From assembly GCA_003565735.1 (NCBI GenBank), contig PXBB01000146.1, forward strand, positions 1 to 32,477: a stretch of 32,477 nucleotides of DNA. Direction: 5' to 3'. A program made the position numbers and the translations under genes. Shown one piece after another: positions 8,223 through 18,157 of this stretch (the stretch's first letter is position 1; each line of letters opens with the position of its first letter). The notes under the pieces were generated by a model. The model searched no databases. It saw only the letters and a program-made list of their open reading frames with translations, and was not told the origin of the DNA. Source of the DNA: Bacteroidales bacterium (GTDB taxonomy: Bacteria; Bacteroidota; Bacteroidia; Bacteroidales; PXBB01).

Positions 8223-8891
8223 TTATATTTTCTTTATTCTTCTAAAAATACCTACTTCAAAGAAAAACCTTAAAGCTTTTGGTTTTCCAAGGTAATATTG
8301 GCTTTCCGAAAATTCATTTTTGAGCCCTAAGTGCAAGCTTAATTGAGGTATTATATACATAGTAGGGCTTAAATTTTTTTCTATACCGAAAGAAGTTGTT
8401 AATGCTATTATTCCTTTTTCACTGAGACTGTAACTGGATTCATCAAAAGTATTAAAGTCTGAAGCATGCATGCTTGAAAAACGTCTGCTCCCCGTAAACT
8501 TTTCATCTAGCAGATAATAGTATTCTATGCCAAGGCTGTAGCGTAATTTTGTGTCATCTCTTTTATTCAATAAATGCAGCCCGAATGAAATATTTTGCTT
8601 GTTGTAATCAAAAACATAAGTTGAGCCGCCTCCCATTCCACCAGAACGCCCACTAATGTTACCATAGAACTGATGAAATCGCCCTGTAATTCTTAGCTGT
8701 ACTGGCGCAATTTTAAAAACATCACATGCTATCCCTACCGAATACCCGGCTCTTTCAGAATTATGGGTGGTGTGCTCATTTCTACTGTTGTAAATGGAAT
8801 TGATATTTCCACCACCAATAACGCCTAAATACTGAGCTTTAACACTGAGTGCGGGAAAAATAAAAACGAAAAGAAAAATAATTTTTTTCAT
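8223..8891 (-). CDS. Putative small outer-membrane beta-barrel protein
   Basis: A 222-aa exported protein. Residues 1-20 are a clear signal peptide ending SVKAQ. The mature part alternates hydrophobic and polar residues in short strands, with Gly- and Ser-rich turns (GGMGGGSTYVF) and several aromatic-ended strands, as in the small 8- to 10-stranded barrels common in Bacteroidota (outer membrane protein beta-barrel domain type). I cannot assign a specific family. The frame extends two codons upstream to a TTG, but the ATG at 8891 directly begins the basic n-region (MKK), so I use it. A TATCTTTG -7 match lies at 9004-9011. It appears monocistronic. Confidence 0.65.
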   Translation of the reverse strand: MKKIIFLFVFIFPALSVKAQYLGVIGGGNINSIYNSRNEHTTHNSERAGYSVGIACDVFKIAPVQLRITGRFHQFYGNISGRSGGMGGGSTYVFDYNKQNISFGLHLLNKRDDTKLRYSLGIEYYYLLDEKFTGSRRFSSMHASDFNTFDESSYSLSEKGIIALTTSFGIEKNLSPTMYIIPQLSLHLGLKNEFSESQYYLGKPKALRFFFEVGIFRRIKKI

Positions 8892-9003
8892 GCCCAAAAA
8901 TATTTTTTTTGTTTTGTATTATTCAGTCTTTCAAGTAGCCGCTTCTTTGCCGTCAGCTTTACCACTTGCCCAAATCAGTAACATTTTATGAAACGTTTCT
9001 TTG

Positions 9004-9011
9004 CAAAGATA
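9004..9011 (-). promoter_or_regulatory. Putative -7 element for the small outer-membrane protein gene
   Basis: On the minus strand this reads TATCTTTG, an exact TAnnTTTG match, giving a leader of about 112 nt. No TTTG or TTG is visible at the proper spacing. Confidence 0.4.
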
Positions 9012-9082
9012 TAAATTAATCGTATAATCATCGGGATTATTTTTGATAAAAATGACTATTACATCGAGGAAATGATTTGCAA

Positions 9083-9154
9083 CCTGCATTATTCATGTTT
9101 CCATATGATAGTCAGTCTTGTGCATTATTTTTTTCTTTTTGTGAATAATGCAGG
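9083..9154. repeat. Inverted repeat with two alternative left arms
   Basis: CCTGCATTATTCA at 9083-9095 is a perfect 13-bp inverted match to TGAATAATGCAGG at 9142-9154. A second copy of the core, TGCATTATT at 9121-9129, can instead pair with AATAATGCA at 9144-9152 across a 14-nt loop. No T tract follows on either side, so it does not look like an ordinary terminator. A related sequence recurs at 12558-12580. Confidence 0.65.
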
Positions 9155-9172
9155 CTAAGGTACAATATGTGC

Positions 9173-10447
9173 TTAAGTGGTGCCTTTGAAATCTTCAAGG
9201 GCTTTAACCATACTATTGAGGAACATGCCGCCCATAGCACCATCAATAACTCTGTGGTCGTATGTAAGCGATAGGTACATCATGGGTTTAACACCTATCA
9301 GGTCGCCGTTTTCGGTTTCAATCACCACCGCTCTTTTTTTGATGACACCTGTTGACATAATGGCAAGCTGTGGTTGGTTAATTATAGGTGTTCCTGTCAG
9401 TGTGTTGAAAGTTCCCAGATTGGTAATGGTAAAAGTGCCGCCCTGTATCTCATCAGGAAGCAGTTTGCTGTTGCGTGCTCTGATAGCCAAATCATTAGCG
9501 GTGATGACTATATCTTGCAGTTTTTTGACATGGGCATTTTTAACCACCGGAACAATGAGGTTGCCATTAGGCAAAGCAGTAGCCATGCCCATATTTATGT
9601 GCTTTTTAAGTGTTATCTGACCGTCTTTTGCCGAGGCATTTATCATGGGGTATTCTTTTAACACTTGTGCAGCAACATACAATATAATGTGTGTATAAGT
9701 GAGTTTTTCATTGTATTTTTCGAGAAATAAAGCTTTGTTTTCCTGGCGCCATTTTACGATACTGCTCATATCTACCTCCGCAAAGGAAGTAACATGCGCA
9801 GATGTTTGAAGTGACTGTAACATGTGATCGGCAATAATTTTGCGCATTCTGTCCATTTCTATTATGGTCTCACCATGTATGCCCGGTTTTTGCGGTGCTG
9901 TATCAGCACTGGTAGTTTGTGAGCTTTGTCTGTTTTTCAAAAAAGCAAAAAGGTCATGTTTGGTGAGTCTGCCATCTTTGCCGCTGCCACTGATAGTTTC
10001 CAGTTCAGCTGGAGACACATTTTCTTCTTTGGCAATTTTTTTGACAAGCGGCGAATAGAGAGCTCTTCTGTCTGTGCTTTGGGTCGGAGGTTTTTGCATT
10101 TCACCGGCAGGCTTGACGGGCGCTTGCTGTTCGGTATCAGAAACCGCAGCAGTGTTTTCATCACTTATTTCGGGTTTACCGGCTGCATATTCAGCGCTTT
10201 CTTCTCCGGCTGTAGCAATAATAGCTATGACACTGCCTACCCCGGCCACATCACCTTCTTTGAACAAAAGTTTCTTGATTGTCCCTGAAGCAGGCGCAGG
10301 TATGTCCGAGTCAACTTTATCAGTAGCAATTTCTACCAAAGATTCATCTTTAACAATGCTGTCGTTTTCTTTCTTAAGCCATTTGGTAATGGTGGCTTCT
10401 GTGATACCTTCTCCCATTTCGGGTATTTTTACTTCTATGATTGCCAT
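9173..10447 (-). CDS. Dihydrolipoamide acyltransferase (E2) of a 2-oxoacid dehydrogenase complex
   Basis: The E2 core enzyme transfers the acyl group from lipoamide to CoA in a pyruvate or branched-chain 2-oxoacid dehydrogenase complex in the cytoplasm. Three parts are visible. A single lipoyl domain covers about 1-78, with the lipoylated Lys44 in ATDKVDSD. A linker rich in Ala, Pro and Gln precedes the peripheral subunit-binding domain at about 130-170 (SPLVKKIAKEENV to GRLTKHDLFAFL). The acyltransferase domain covers about 195-424, with catalytic His398 and Asp402 in YDHRVIDG. At 424 aa with one lipoyl domain, it fits the branched-chain/generic Bacteroidota type; the substrate cannot be decided from sequence alone. 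No E1 or E3 gene is nearby. It starts 7 nt after the glycosyltransferase stop and probably depends on that gene's promoter. Confidence 0.93.
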   Translation of the reverse strand: MAIIEVKIPEMGEGITEATITKWLKKENDSIVKDESLVEIATDKVDSDIPAPASGTIKKLLFKEGDVAGVGSVIAIIATAGEESAEYAAGKPEISDENTAAVSDTEQQAPVKPAGEMQKPPTQSTDRRALYSPLVKKIAKEENVSPAELETISGSGKDGRLTKHDLFAFLKNRQSSQTTSADTAPQKPGIHGETIIEMDRMRKIIADHMLQSLQTSAHVTSFAEVDMSSIVKWRQENKALFLEKYNEKLTYTHIILYVAAQVLKEYPMINASAKDGQITLKKHINMGMATALPNGNLIVPVVKNAHVKKLQDIVITANDLAIRARNSKLLPDEIQGGTFTITNLGTFNTLTGTPIINQPQLAIMSTGVIKKRAVVIETENGDLIGVKPMMYLSLTYDHRVIDGAMGGMFLNSMVKALEDFKGTT

Positions 10448-10454
10448 AATTGTA

Positions 10455-12407
10455 TTAGTTTTTTCGACTTAAATGATTAAGATTTTTGAAAATAATGGTT
10501 ATATCATTTGTCAGTTTATAATTGCGGGCATACATGAGGTTTATTTTTTCTGCGAGGACATCGTTGATGTTTTTAGATTTAAAACCATCTAAAGGGCTAA
10601 GAATGCCTTTTTTGAGCTTAGGCAATTTTGAGTCATTTCCTTGCATGGCATAACCTACCCACGTTTTTTTTAAGATTAAAACATGAAAAATGTTTTTGAA
10701 AAGATTGGCTTTGTGTTTATTAATAAACAAAAGCAGAGGGCTTAATATCAGAAAAAAGAATGCCAACAGAATGTCGGCGGTGTACTTTTTTCTCAGGTTG
10801 GCACTTTTATTAATGGGGTTTATACTGATGGTAAAAAAGCTGTCGGACGCTTCGATAGAATTACTGCCCACAATAAAAAGGCTTTCGGGGGGGATGATTT
10901 TAAAGTTAACATCATGTATGCGTAGTGCCGACATTTTATCAATGATTTTGTCGTAAGGGATGTCTTTAGCGCAAAAAATAATTTCATTGATTTTGTAAAT
11001 TTCAACAATGTCTTTTATTTGTTCGAAATGCCCAATAGCTTCTTTGTAGTGGTTCTGATAACTTACGGCGCCCACAATTTCGGGTGTTTTCGAGAACTGA
11101 TTTAAAAGCAAGCTGGTTCTGTCGGTCTCTTCTTTGTTGCCTATAATAGCTATTCTTCTATCCTGAGTGCCCAGCCTAAAGTCTTTCATGCCTGTATAAT
11201 GAAACAAAACACGCAGGCAGCTAACAGCAATGATGGCCCAAAGACTTCCTAAAATGATAAGAGCTCTGGAAAAGCGCCAGGACTCCGGTAATAAAGCGTA
11301 AATCACCAATATTATTAATGTGCCTGCTATGATACCCTGTATGCTTTTTGACAGCTTAACAGGTTTTTCGTAGCCACCGTTGTAGTAAACCGAAAAAAGC
11401 CAAATCAAAATGTAAGCAGGGACAAATACTGCCGTAAAAACCTGAGGATAATACTGAAAATCATAGTTAAGCATATTTTGTTGCCAAAATATTTTGATGC
11501 CTAAAATGCCGGCAAAAATAAGAACACCGTCGCACAAAGGCATGGTAATATGCTTAAAAAAACGACTTGTTAGAGCTATAGCGGCACGCAGGTAAATAGC
11601 TAAATGGATAAGCAGTGAAAAAACTTTGGCATTTTTTTTTGAAAAGTGTTTGCGGGCGAAAATGACCATAGCATTGTAGAACACAAATACATAATTAACA
11701 CTGCTTTTCTTAGTACTTTCTCCTTTGTAATGAATAATGCGCGTTTCGGGGTAATAATAATTTTTATAGCCCGCTTTGATGATGCGATAAGAAAGGTCAA
11801 TATCTTCGCCGTACATAAAAAATGTTTCATCCAAAAGGCCTGTTTTCATAAGGGCTTCACGCCGTAATAACATAAAAGCCCCTGAAAGAATATCTACCTG
11901 ATGGATGCGATCATTGGATAAATAACTTAAGTGGTACTTGCCAAATTTCTTTGACCGAGGAAAAAGCCTGGACAAACCAAAAATCTTATAAAAAGCAACT
12001 GCAGGCGTTGGCAGGCCACGCTTCGATTCCGGCAAAAACTGCCCTTTGCCATCTATCATCTTAACGCCTACACCACCTGCATCCGGTGTCTTTTCTGCGA
12101 AATATAACACCTTCTTCAGGGTGTCCACCTCTATCAATGTATCAGGGTTCAACAATAGCACATGTTTACCGCTTGATTGTTTTATGGCTTGATTGTTGGC
12201 TTTTGAAAATCCTGCATTCGTTTCATTGATTATAAGTTTCACTTCTGGAAACTTCTCTTTGACCATTTGAACGGAACCGTCAACGCTGTTATTGTCAACC
12301 ACAAAAATCTCGGCATTAATATCCTGCACCGCTTTATGTACGGATATAAGACACTGCTCAAGAAAAAATTTCACATTGTAGTTAACAATAACAATAGAAA
12401 GATCCAT
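10455..12407 (-). CDS. Family 2 glycosyltransferase fused to a degenerate phosphoglycosyl-transferase-like region
   Basis: A 650-aa membrane protein. Residues 1-235 are a GT2 (GT-A) domain of the rhamnosyltransferase type: IVIVNYN (5-11), VVDNNSVDGS (36-45), the LNPDT metal-binding stretch (86-90) and MYGEDIDLSYR (198-208). After about 260 come several membrane helices (roughly 288-306, 323-341, 357-373, 380-402). A Rossmann-like segment (RRIAIIGN, 417-424) and another membrane helix (543-562) follow. That order is the plan of WcaJ/WbaP-type sugar-phosphate transferases. In the final region, however, the catalytic stretch with the basic and Asp-Glu residues appears missing: about 567-600 jumps to LKKGILSPLDG, reminiscent of the KPGITG part. 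I infer a polymer-assembly glycosyltransferase whose tail no longer acts as an initiating transferase. A TAAATTTG -7 match lies 27 nt upstream; the E2 gene follows after 7 nt. Confidence 0.85.
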   Translation of the reverse strand: MDLSIVIVNYNVKFFLEQCLISVHKAVQDINAEIFVVDNNSVDGSVQMVKEKFPEVKLIINETNAGFSKANNQAIKQSSGKHVLLLNPDTLIEVDTLKKVLYFAEKTPDAGGVGVKMIDGKGQFLPESKRGLPTPAVAFYKIFGLSRLFPRSKKFGKYHLSYLSNDRIHQVDILSGAFMLLRREALMKTGLLDETFFMYGEDIDLSYRIIKAGYKNYYYPETRIIHYKGESTKKSSVNYVFVFYNAMVIFARKHFSKKNAKVFSLLIHLAIYLRAAIALTSRFFKHITMPLCDGVLIFAGILGIKIFWQQNMLNYDFQYYPQVFTAVFVPAYILIWLFSVYYNGGYEKPVKLSKSIQGIIAGTLIILVIYALLPESWRFSRALIILGSLWAIIAVSCLRVLFHYTGMKDFRLGTQDRRIAIIGNKEETDRTSLLLNQFSKTPEIVGAVSYQNHYKEAIGHFEQIKDIVEIYKINEIIFCAKDIPYDKIIDKMSALRIHDVNFKIIPPESLFIVGSNSIEASDSFFTISINPINKSANLRKKYTADILLAFFFLILSPLLLFINKHKANLFKNIFHVLILKKTWVGYAMQGNDSKLPKLKKGILSPLDGFKSKNINDVLAEKINLMYARNYKLTNDITIIFKNLNHLSRKN

Positions 12408-12764
12408 AGTTTTTTATAAGATTATTACAAGGCCAAATTTAATAAAAAAAAAGCGACAAGTTATTTTTTTTTATACCCTACCTTTCAGGTTCTGAATATG
12501 GGTCGGATGTAAGACCTTTAACCATGGCTATCAGAAATTTTTAAGAAAGTCATTAATCCTGTATTATTCATGCTTCATATCCGCCATTAAAATTATAAAA
12601 ATAGCACTACAATATATTTTATTTACTGTTAAACCAATATATTTTTATTTTTTAAAAAAAAATTGTATATTTGCACATATAAGAGTTTCTTAAAGCTGAA
12701 AAACTTATACTTTTTAGAGACATTTTTTTTAAATACAATGCGTATCCACTAAAAATATAAAAAA
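12408..12764. promoter_or_regulatory. Divergent intergenic region with two -7 boxes and a dispersed repeat
   Basis: The 357-bp gap between the glycosyltransferase and the FISUMP lipoprotein holds three things. On the minus strand, TAAATTTG at 12441-12434 fits a -7 box for the glycosyltransferase. On the plus strand, TATATTTG at 12666-12673 fits a -7 box for the lipoprotein gene, leaving a leader of about 90 nt. CCTGTATTATTCATG at 12558-12572 and its flank resemble the repeat at 9083-9106. No -33 box is convincing. I see no gene or RNA in the remainder, which is mostly A and T runs. Confidence 0.5.
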
Positions 12765-13469
12765 ATGAAGCCAAACTTAAACTTCTTAACCCTAATCATT
12801 ATTTCAGCATTGATTTTATCCTGTGTTAACAGTTGCAAAAAAGACGAAGACAAAAAGGACCCTGTTGTAAATGAGGAGACATCCATAAACCCATGTCCCG
12901 GTTTACCCAGCATAAATTATGAGGGCTATACCTACCTGACCATTTTAATAGGTAATCAGTGCTGGTTGACGGAGAACCTGCGTTATATTCCTGAGGTGAC
13001 TCCCGTTGATGAATGGGGCAGTTTGGTTGAACCACAATATGCTGTTTATGACTACACCAAACAAGATTTGTTTGAAGTCAGGACTATTGAAAATTTCCAG
13101 ACATATGGCGTGTTGTACAATTGGCCGGCAGCTTTAGAAGCATGTCCTGATGGTTGGGAATTACCCTCAAAAGAGGATTTTGAAAAACTCATAAGCGAGC
13201 TGCAGGGTATGGGTGGCTCTTCTTTTGAAAATATTACCCCTGACGGAAAAAGTGGCTTCGATGCTTTGATGGGAGGCAACCGCTTAGCAGATGGTAGCTT
13301 TTCGCATTTAGAGGAGTATGGCTTCTGGTGGACCAGTACACCCTATCCACACATTTTAAATGACGTCTGGTACTTTCGCGCTAATAATGTCAACAAAAAT
13401 TTGTTAGTGAACTATATCAAAAAAGATTTGGCTTATTCAGTACGTTGTATAAAGAGCCAAGATAAGTAG
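12765..13469 (+). CDS. Lipoprotein with FISUMP (Fibrobacter succinogenes major paralogous) domain
   Basis: A 234-aa envelope lipoprotein. The signal peptide ends in two candidate lipobox cysteines, Cys20 (LILSC) and Cys24 (VNSC), followed by a Lys/Asp/Glu-rich spacer. From about 50 to 230 the FISUMP pattern is clear. It has IGNQCWLTENLRY (62-74), an 'YGVLYNWPAALEACPDGWELPS' type block, the aromatic WWTSTPY near 188-194 and a closing YSVRCIK (225-231). Such domains are abundant in Bacteroidota and Fibrobacterota surface proteins, and their function is not established; they relate structurally to C-type-lectin-like/formylglycine-enzyme folds by general opinion. The ATG at 12765 starts a basic n-region directly. 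The gene is monocistronic and converges with yidC, 27 nt away, without a visible terminator. Confidence 0.88.
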   Translation: MKPNLNFLTLIIISALILSCVNSCKKDEDKKDPVVNEETSINPCPGLPSINYEGYTYLTILIGNQCWLTENLRYIPEVTPVDEWGSLVEPQYAVYDYTKQDLFEVRTIENFQTYGVLYNWPAALEACPDGWELPSKEDFEKLISELQGMGGSSFENITPDGKSGFDALMGGNRLADGSFSHLEEYGFWWTSTPYPHILNDVWYFRANNVNKNLLVNYIKKDLAYSVRCIKSQDK

Positions 13470-13496
13470 CCAGGGCGTTTGCTATGGCTGTGAGAT

Positions 13497-15452
13497 TTAT
13501 CTTTTTGCCTTTTGTTTTTGCCTTTGACTTTTTTGCTTAGCCATCTCCTCCAATTTTTTTTGAAATCCGGATTTCTTTACCGTAATTTTCCGTTTTTTAT
13601 TGGCTTCAATTTTCTTTTTTAAAGCTTCCTCGTCAATAATATAGCGGAATACAAACATTTGCAGGAAGGTGATAATGTTAGTCAGGAAGTAATAATAACT
13701 GAGAGCAGATGCAAAATTATTGAAAATGCCCAAAAACATAACCGGCATCATATACATCATGGCTTTCATTCCGGGCATCTGGTTGGATGTACCCATCATT
13801 TGCATGTTTATTTTGGTGTATATGATTGTTGATACGGTCATTAGTAATGTGAATAAACTGACATGCGAACCGTAAAAAGGAATGGAGAAGGGCAAATCCA
13901 AAATAGAATCGTAGGTTGAAAGGTCGTCAGCCCATAAGAAAGCTTCCTGTCTTAACTCTATAGAGGCAGGAAAAAACCTGAACATAGCAATCAAAATAGG
14001 TAATTGTAAAAGCATGGGTAAACAGCCTGCCATGGGATTAACGCCAGCCTTTTTATAAAGACCCATAACAGCTTGCTGTTTCTTCATGGCATCTTCTTTT
14101 TTGGGAAACTTGGCGTTTATTTCTTCTATATCAGGTTTTAACAGTCTCATTTTAGCAGATGATGCATAAGTTTTATAGGCTATGGGAAACAGTATGATTT
14201 TTATTAAAACAGTCAAAATCAATATGATTAACCCATAGTTTAAATTGAAACTGTCGAGGTAATTAAAAACAGGAATTACAGCAAAACGGTTAATCCATGA
14301 GAAAATACCCCATCCTAAGGGTATCAGCTTCTCGAAGGACATTTCTTGTGCCTTAAGGGTGTTGAAGTGGTTGGGGCCAAAGAAAAATTGCATGTTGATT
14401 TGATGCAAAGGCTTATTTTCGTAGGGCAAGCCTAAAGAAGCTCTTAATGTGCGCACATAATTTTCACATTCGGGGTCGGTTTTTGTTTCAACTTCTGCAT
14501 TCAAAAAGCTTTGGTTGGCAATAATGATGGATGAAAAAAACTGTTGCTTGAATGCTACCCATTTGAGCTGGTTGTTTAAAGTTCTAATGTCATCTCTACG
14601 CTCGGGTATATGTTCAATATCTTCAATAAGAAAATTGTAGTAAACAGTGGTGGCAGACCTTTCATTTCTAAGGCTTTTTTCCTGACTGGGCGTGGTGTTA
14701 CTCCAGTCAAAATTAATGTATGAAGTATTTGCGGCAACAATATTCTGCATCTCTACAAAATTGATGGCAAAATCAAGATTATAAGATTTAGGGTGCAGGG
14801 TATAGGCAAATTCTAAATATGATCTGTGTGCTGTTTCTGCTAATGTGTCGGTAAGTGTCGTGTCGTTTAGTACATTATCGGGAAACAGTAAAAATGAAAT
14901 GGCCACAGCCGTGTTTTCGGATGTGCTTAGATTATCAAGACCTGTTTCTTTGTTAATGCGTGTTTCGAAAAACAATTCTTCGGTATTGATGGCTCTGTTA
15001 CCCGCAAAGAATGTCAGGTTAAACAAGTTGGTATCCCCTTCAAAGAGTTTAAGTGGCTCGCCGTTGTATCTTTTATAATCTTTAAGTTCAATGCTGTAAA
15101 TCCGACCCCCTTTGTTCGAGAAAGTAGCTTTTATATATTCATTTTCTATAGTGGTCTTTTCTTCTTCACCTATTGCTGCATTCGAAAAAATGCCAAGGTG
15201 TTCGCTTGATGGGCGGGCTGCTTCAGTTGCTTGCACCTCTTTGGTGTCTATAGCTCCGGTATCGGCTACAGCAAATGTGTCTGTTGCAATTTGTATTTGT
15301 CTCAAAGAATCTTCAAGGGCTTTAGCTACCCTAATAGAATCCTGTCTGCGCCGCATTTCTTCAATTTCCTCCTGACTGGGGGCTGTAAAGTAACTCCAAC
15401 CGATAAGTATGGCTGCAATAAGCAAAAAGCCTATAACTGTGTTTCTGTCCAT
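13497..15452 (-). CDS. yidC: Membrane protein insertase YidC
   Basis: YidC inserts and folds inner-membrane proteins, alone or with SecYEG. The 651-aa product has the Gram-negative layout. There is an N-terminal membrane anchor (about 5-22), a large periplasmic domain (about 95-375) and the conserved insertase core (about 390-610). In the core, YKTYASSAKMRLLKP carries the hydrophilic-groove Arg, and it is followed by GVNPMAGCLPMLLQLPILIAMF and three further helices. The C-terminal tail is strongly basic (repeated Lys, Arg and Gln), which can contact the ribosome in long-tailed YidCs. pyrG lies upstream on the same strand with a 101-nt gap, an arrangement I recall as common in Bacteroidota. 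A TATCTTTG -7 match at 15488-15495 suggests yidC also has its own promoter. Confidence 0.96.
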   Translation of the reverse strand: MDRNTVIGFLLIAAILIGWSYFTAPSQEEIEEMRRRQDSIRVAKALEDSLRQIQIATDTFAVADTGAIDTKEVQATEAARPSSEHLGIFSNAAIGEEEKTTIENEYIKATFSNKGGRIYSIELKDYKRYNGEPLKLFEGDTNLFNLTFFAGNRAINTEELFFETRINKETGLDNLSTSENTAVAISFLLFPDNVLNDTTLTDTLAETAHRSYLEFAYTLHPKSYNLDFAINFVEMQNIVAANTSYINFDWSNTTPSQEKSLRNERSATTVYYNFLIEDIEHIPERRDDIRTLNNQLKWVAFKQQFFSSIIIANQSFLNAEVETKTDPECENYVRTLRASLGLPYENKPLHQINMQFFFGPNHFNTLKAQEMSFEKLIPLGWGIFSWINRFAVIPVFNYLDSFNLNYGLIILILTVLIKIILFPIAYKTYASSAKMRLLKPDIEEINAKFPKKEDAMKKQQAVMGLYKKAGVNPMAGCLPMLLQLPILIAMFRFFPASIELRQEAFLWADDLSTYDSILDLPFSIPFYGSHVSLFTLLMTVSTIIYTKINMQMMGTSNQMPGMKAMMYMMPVMFLGIFNNFASALSYYYFLTNIITFLQMFVFRYIIDEEALKKKIEANKKRKITVKKSGFQKKLEEMAKQKSQRQKQKAKR

Positions 15453-15487
15453 TTTTATAAAAAAAAATAAAAGATTTATTTGGATGC

Positions 15488-15495
15488 CAAAGATA
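15488..15495 (-). promoter_or_regulatory. Putative -7 element for yidC
   Basis: On the minus strand this reads TATCTTTG, an exact TAnnTTTG match 35 nt before the yidC ATG. No TTG is visible at 19-21 bp, so confidence is limited. Confidence 0.4.
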
Positions 15496-15553
15496 TACTA
15501 AAACATGGAAATATTAGCTTTAAAATTGAAAAAAAGTAGAAAATGGGATGGTC

Positions 15554-17254
<1,701 letters not shown>

Positions 17255-17255
17255 T

Positions 17256-17263
17256 TACCTTTG
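17256..17263 (+). promoter_or_regulatory. -7 element of the YtrA-type ABC operon
   Basis: TACCTTTG matches TAnnTTTG exactly. Transcription would begin about 7 nt downstream, inside the inverted repeat at 17264-17289, and the first start codon is at 17306. No clear -33 box at 19-21 bp; a regulated, weak promoter would be consistent with that. Confidence 0.6.
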
Positions 17264-17289
17264 TAGTGTCTTAGTAAAATAATACACTA
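17264..17289. promoter_or_regulatory. Probable operator for the GntR/YtrA-type repressor
   Basis: A 26-bp inverted repeat: TAGTGT (17264-17269), one unpaired base, TTA (17271-17273), a 6-nt centre, TAA (17280-17282), one base, ACACTA (17284-17289). It begins at the base after the -7 box and covers the expected transcription start, an ideal place for a repressor. From memory, the Bacillus subtilis YtrA site is AGTGTA-N13-TACACT; here AGTGT and ACACT are separated by 14 nt instead of 15. The operon it precedes encodes a YtrA-type regulator. Confidence 0.7.
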
Positions 17290-17305
17290 GTTAATTTTTA
17301 TAATT

Positions 17306-18157
17306 ATGATACATTTGGAACAGTTGCATTTTGGTTATCAAAAAAAAGTGCCTTTGTTTGAGAACTTGAGTTTAAAACTCGAGTCAGGGCACATCTATGG
17401 GCTTTTTGGAGTTAACGGTGCCGGCAAAACATCGCTCATACGTTTGATAGGAGGTTTGTTAACACCTCATCGCGGGCAAGTGCTTACGCTGGGTTATCAG
17501 GCGCGCAAACGCCATGTTGACATGTTGGGCGATTTGTATGTCATTCCGGAAGAGGTTTTCGTGCCTGCTGTAAGCATTAAAAAGTATGTCGCCATACACA
17601 GCTGTTTTTATAAAAAGTTTTGTAAGGAAACATTGGAATCCGTTTTAGCCGATTTTGAAATTGATGAAAAAATGCAGCTTTCACATTTATCGTATGGTCA
17701 AAAGAAGAAATTTTTGATTGCTTTTGCCATAGCCACAAACACTTCCGTATTGTTGATGGACGAGCCCATAAACGGATTGGATATTCCATCAAAGAGCCAG
17801 TTTCGTAAAATTATGGTCAAATACATGAACAGCCATCGCTGCGTATTAGTTTCAACACATCAGGCACGCGATTTGTCCAGCATTATTGACCATATGTTAA
17901 TTATTCACAAGGGGCAGCTTATTTTTAATGAGTCTGTTGCGATGATAACGGATAAACTAAAGTTTGAACTTTTAGAACAAAAAGATGATAATGTGTTTTA
18001 TGGCGAAGAGGTCTTTGGTGGTTGGGCATGTATATCAAAAAACCAAGGGCAGCCTGGTCGTATTGATTTTGAATTGTTGTTCAATGGCATTATCAAAAAA
18101 GGAGATTTTATTAACCAATACATCAAAGGAGGGATAAATGAAAACGGAAATATTTAG
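17306..18157 (+). CDS. ABC transporter ATP-binding protein (YtrB-like)
   Basis: The cytoplasmic ATPase subunit of an ABC transporter, 283 aa. The Walker A loop GVNGAGKTS is at 35-43, the signature at 128-132 reads LSYGQ (Tyr in place of the usual Gly), Walker B LLMDEP is at 149-154 followed by NGLD (156-159), and the H-loop His lies in VSTHQ near 186-190. After about 205 there is a C-terminal extension without a known domain. The gene overlaps the permease start by 20 nt, so the two are translationally coupled. With the permease and the GntR repressor it forms a YtrA/YtrB-type operon; in Firmicutes such operons respond to cell-wall-active antibiotics. Whether this one does, and what it moves, is inference. 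Confidence 0.9.
   Translation: MIHLEQLHFGYQKKVPLFENLSLKLESGHIYGLFGVNGAGKTSLIRLIGGLLTPHRGQVLTLGYQARKRHVDMLGDLYVIPEEVFVPAVSIKKYVAIHSCFYKKFCKETLESVLADFEIDEKMQLSHLSYGQKKKFLIAFAIATNTSVLLMDEPINGLDIPSKSQFRKIMVKYMNSHRCVLVSTHQARDLSSIIDHMLIIHKGQLIFNESVAMITDKLKFELLEQKDDNVFYGEEVFGGWACISKNQGQPGRIDFELLFNGIIKKGDFINQYIKGGINENGNI

Noticed and set aside
9083-9154. Terminator for the E2 gene
   Set aside because: The stem-loop lies downstream of E2 but has a 46-nt loop in its longer form and no T tract following in the E2 direction.
9177-10472. Several plus-strand frames (up to 147 aa) opposite the E2 gene
   Set aside because: They are shadows of the codon pattern of a well-supported E2 gene.
13470-13496. Terminator between the FISUMP lipoprotein gene and yidC
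   Set aside because: The 27-nt gap has no usable stem-loop.
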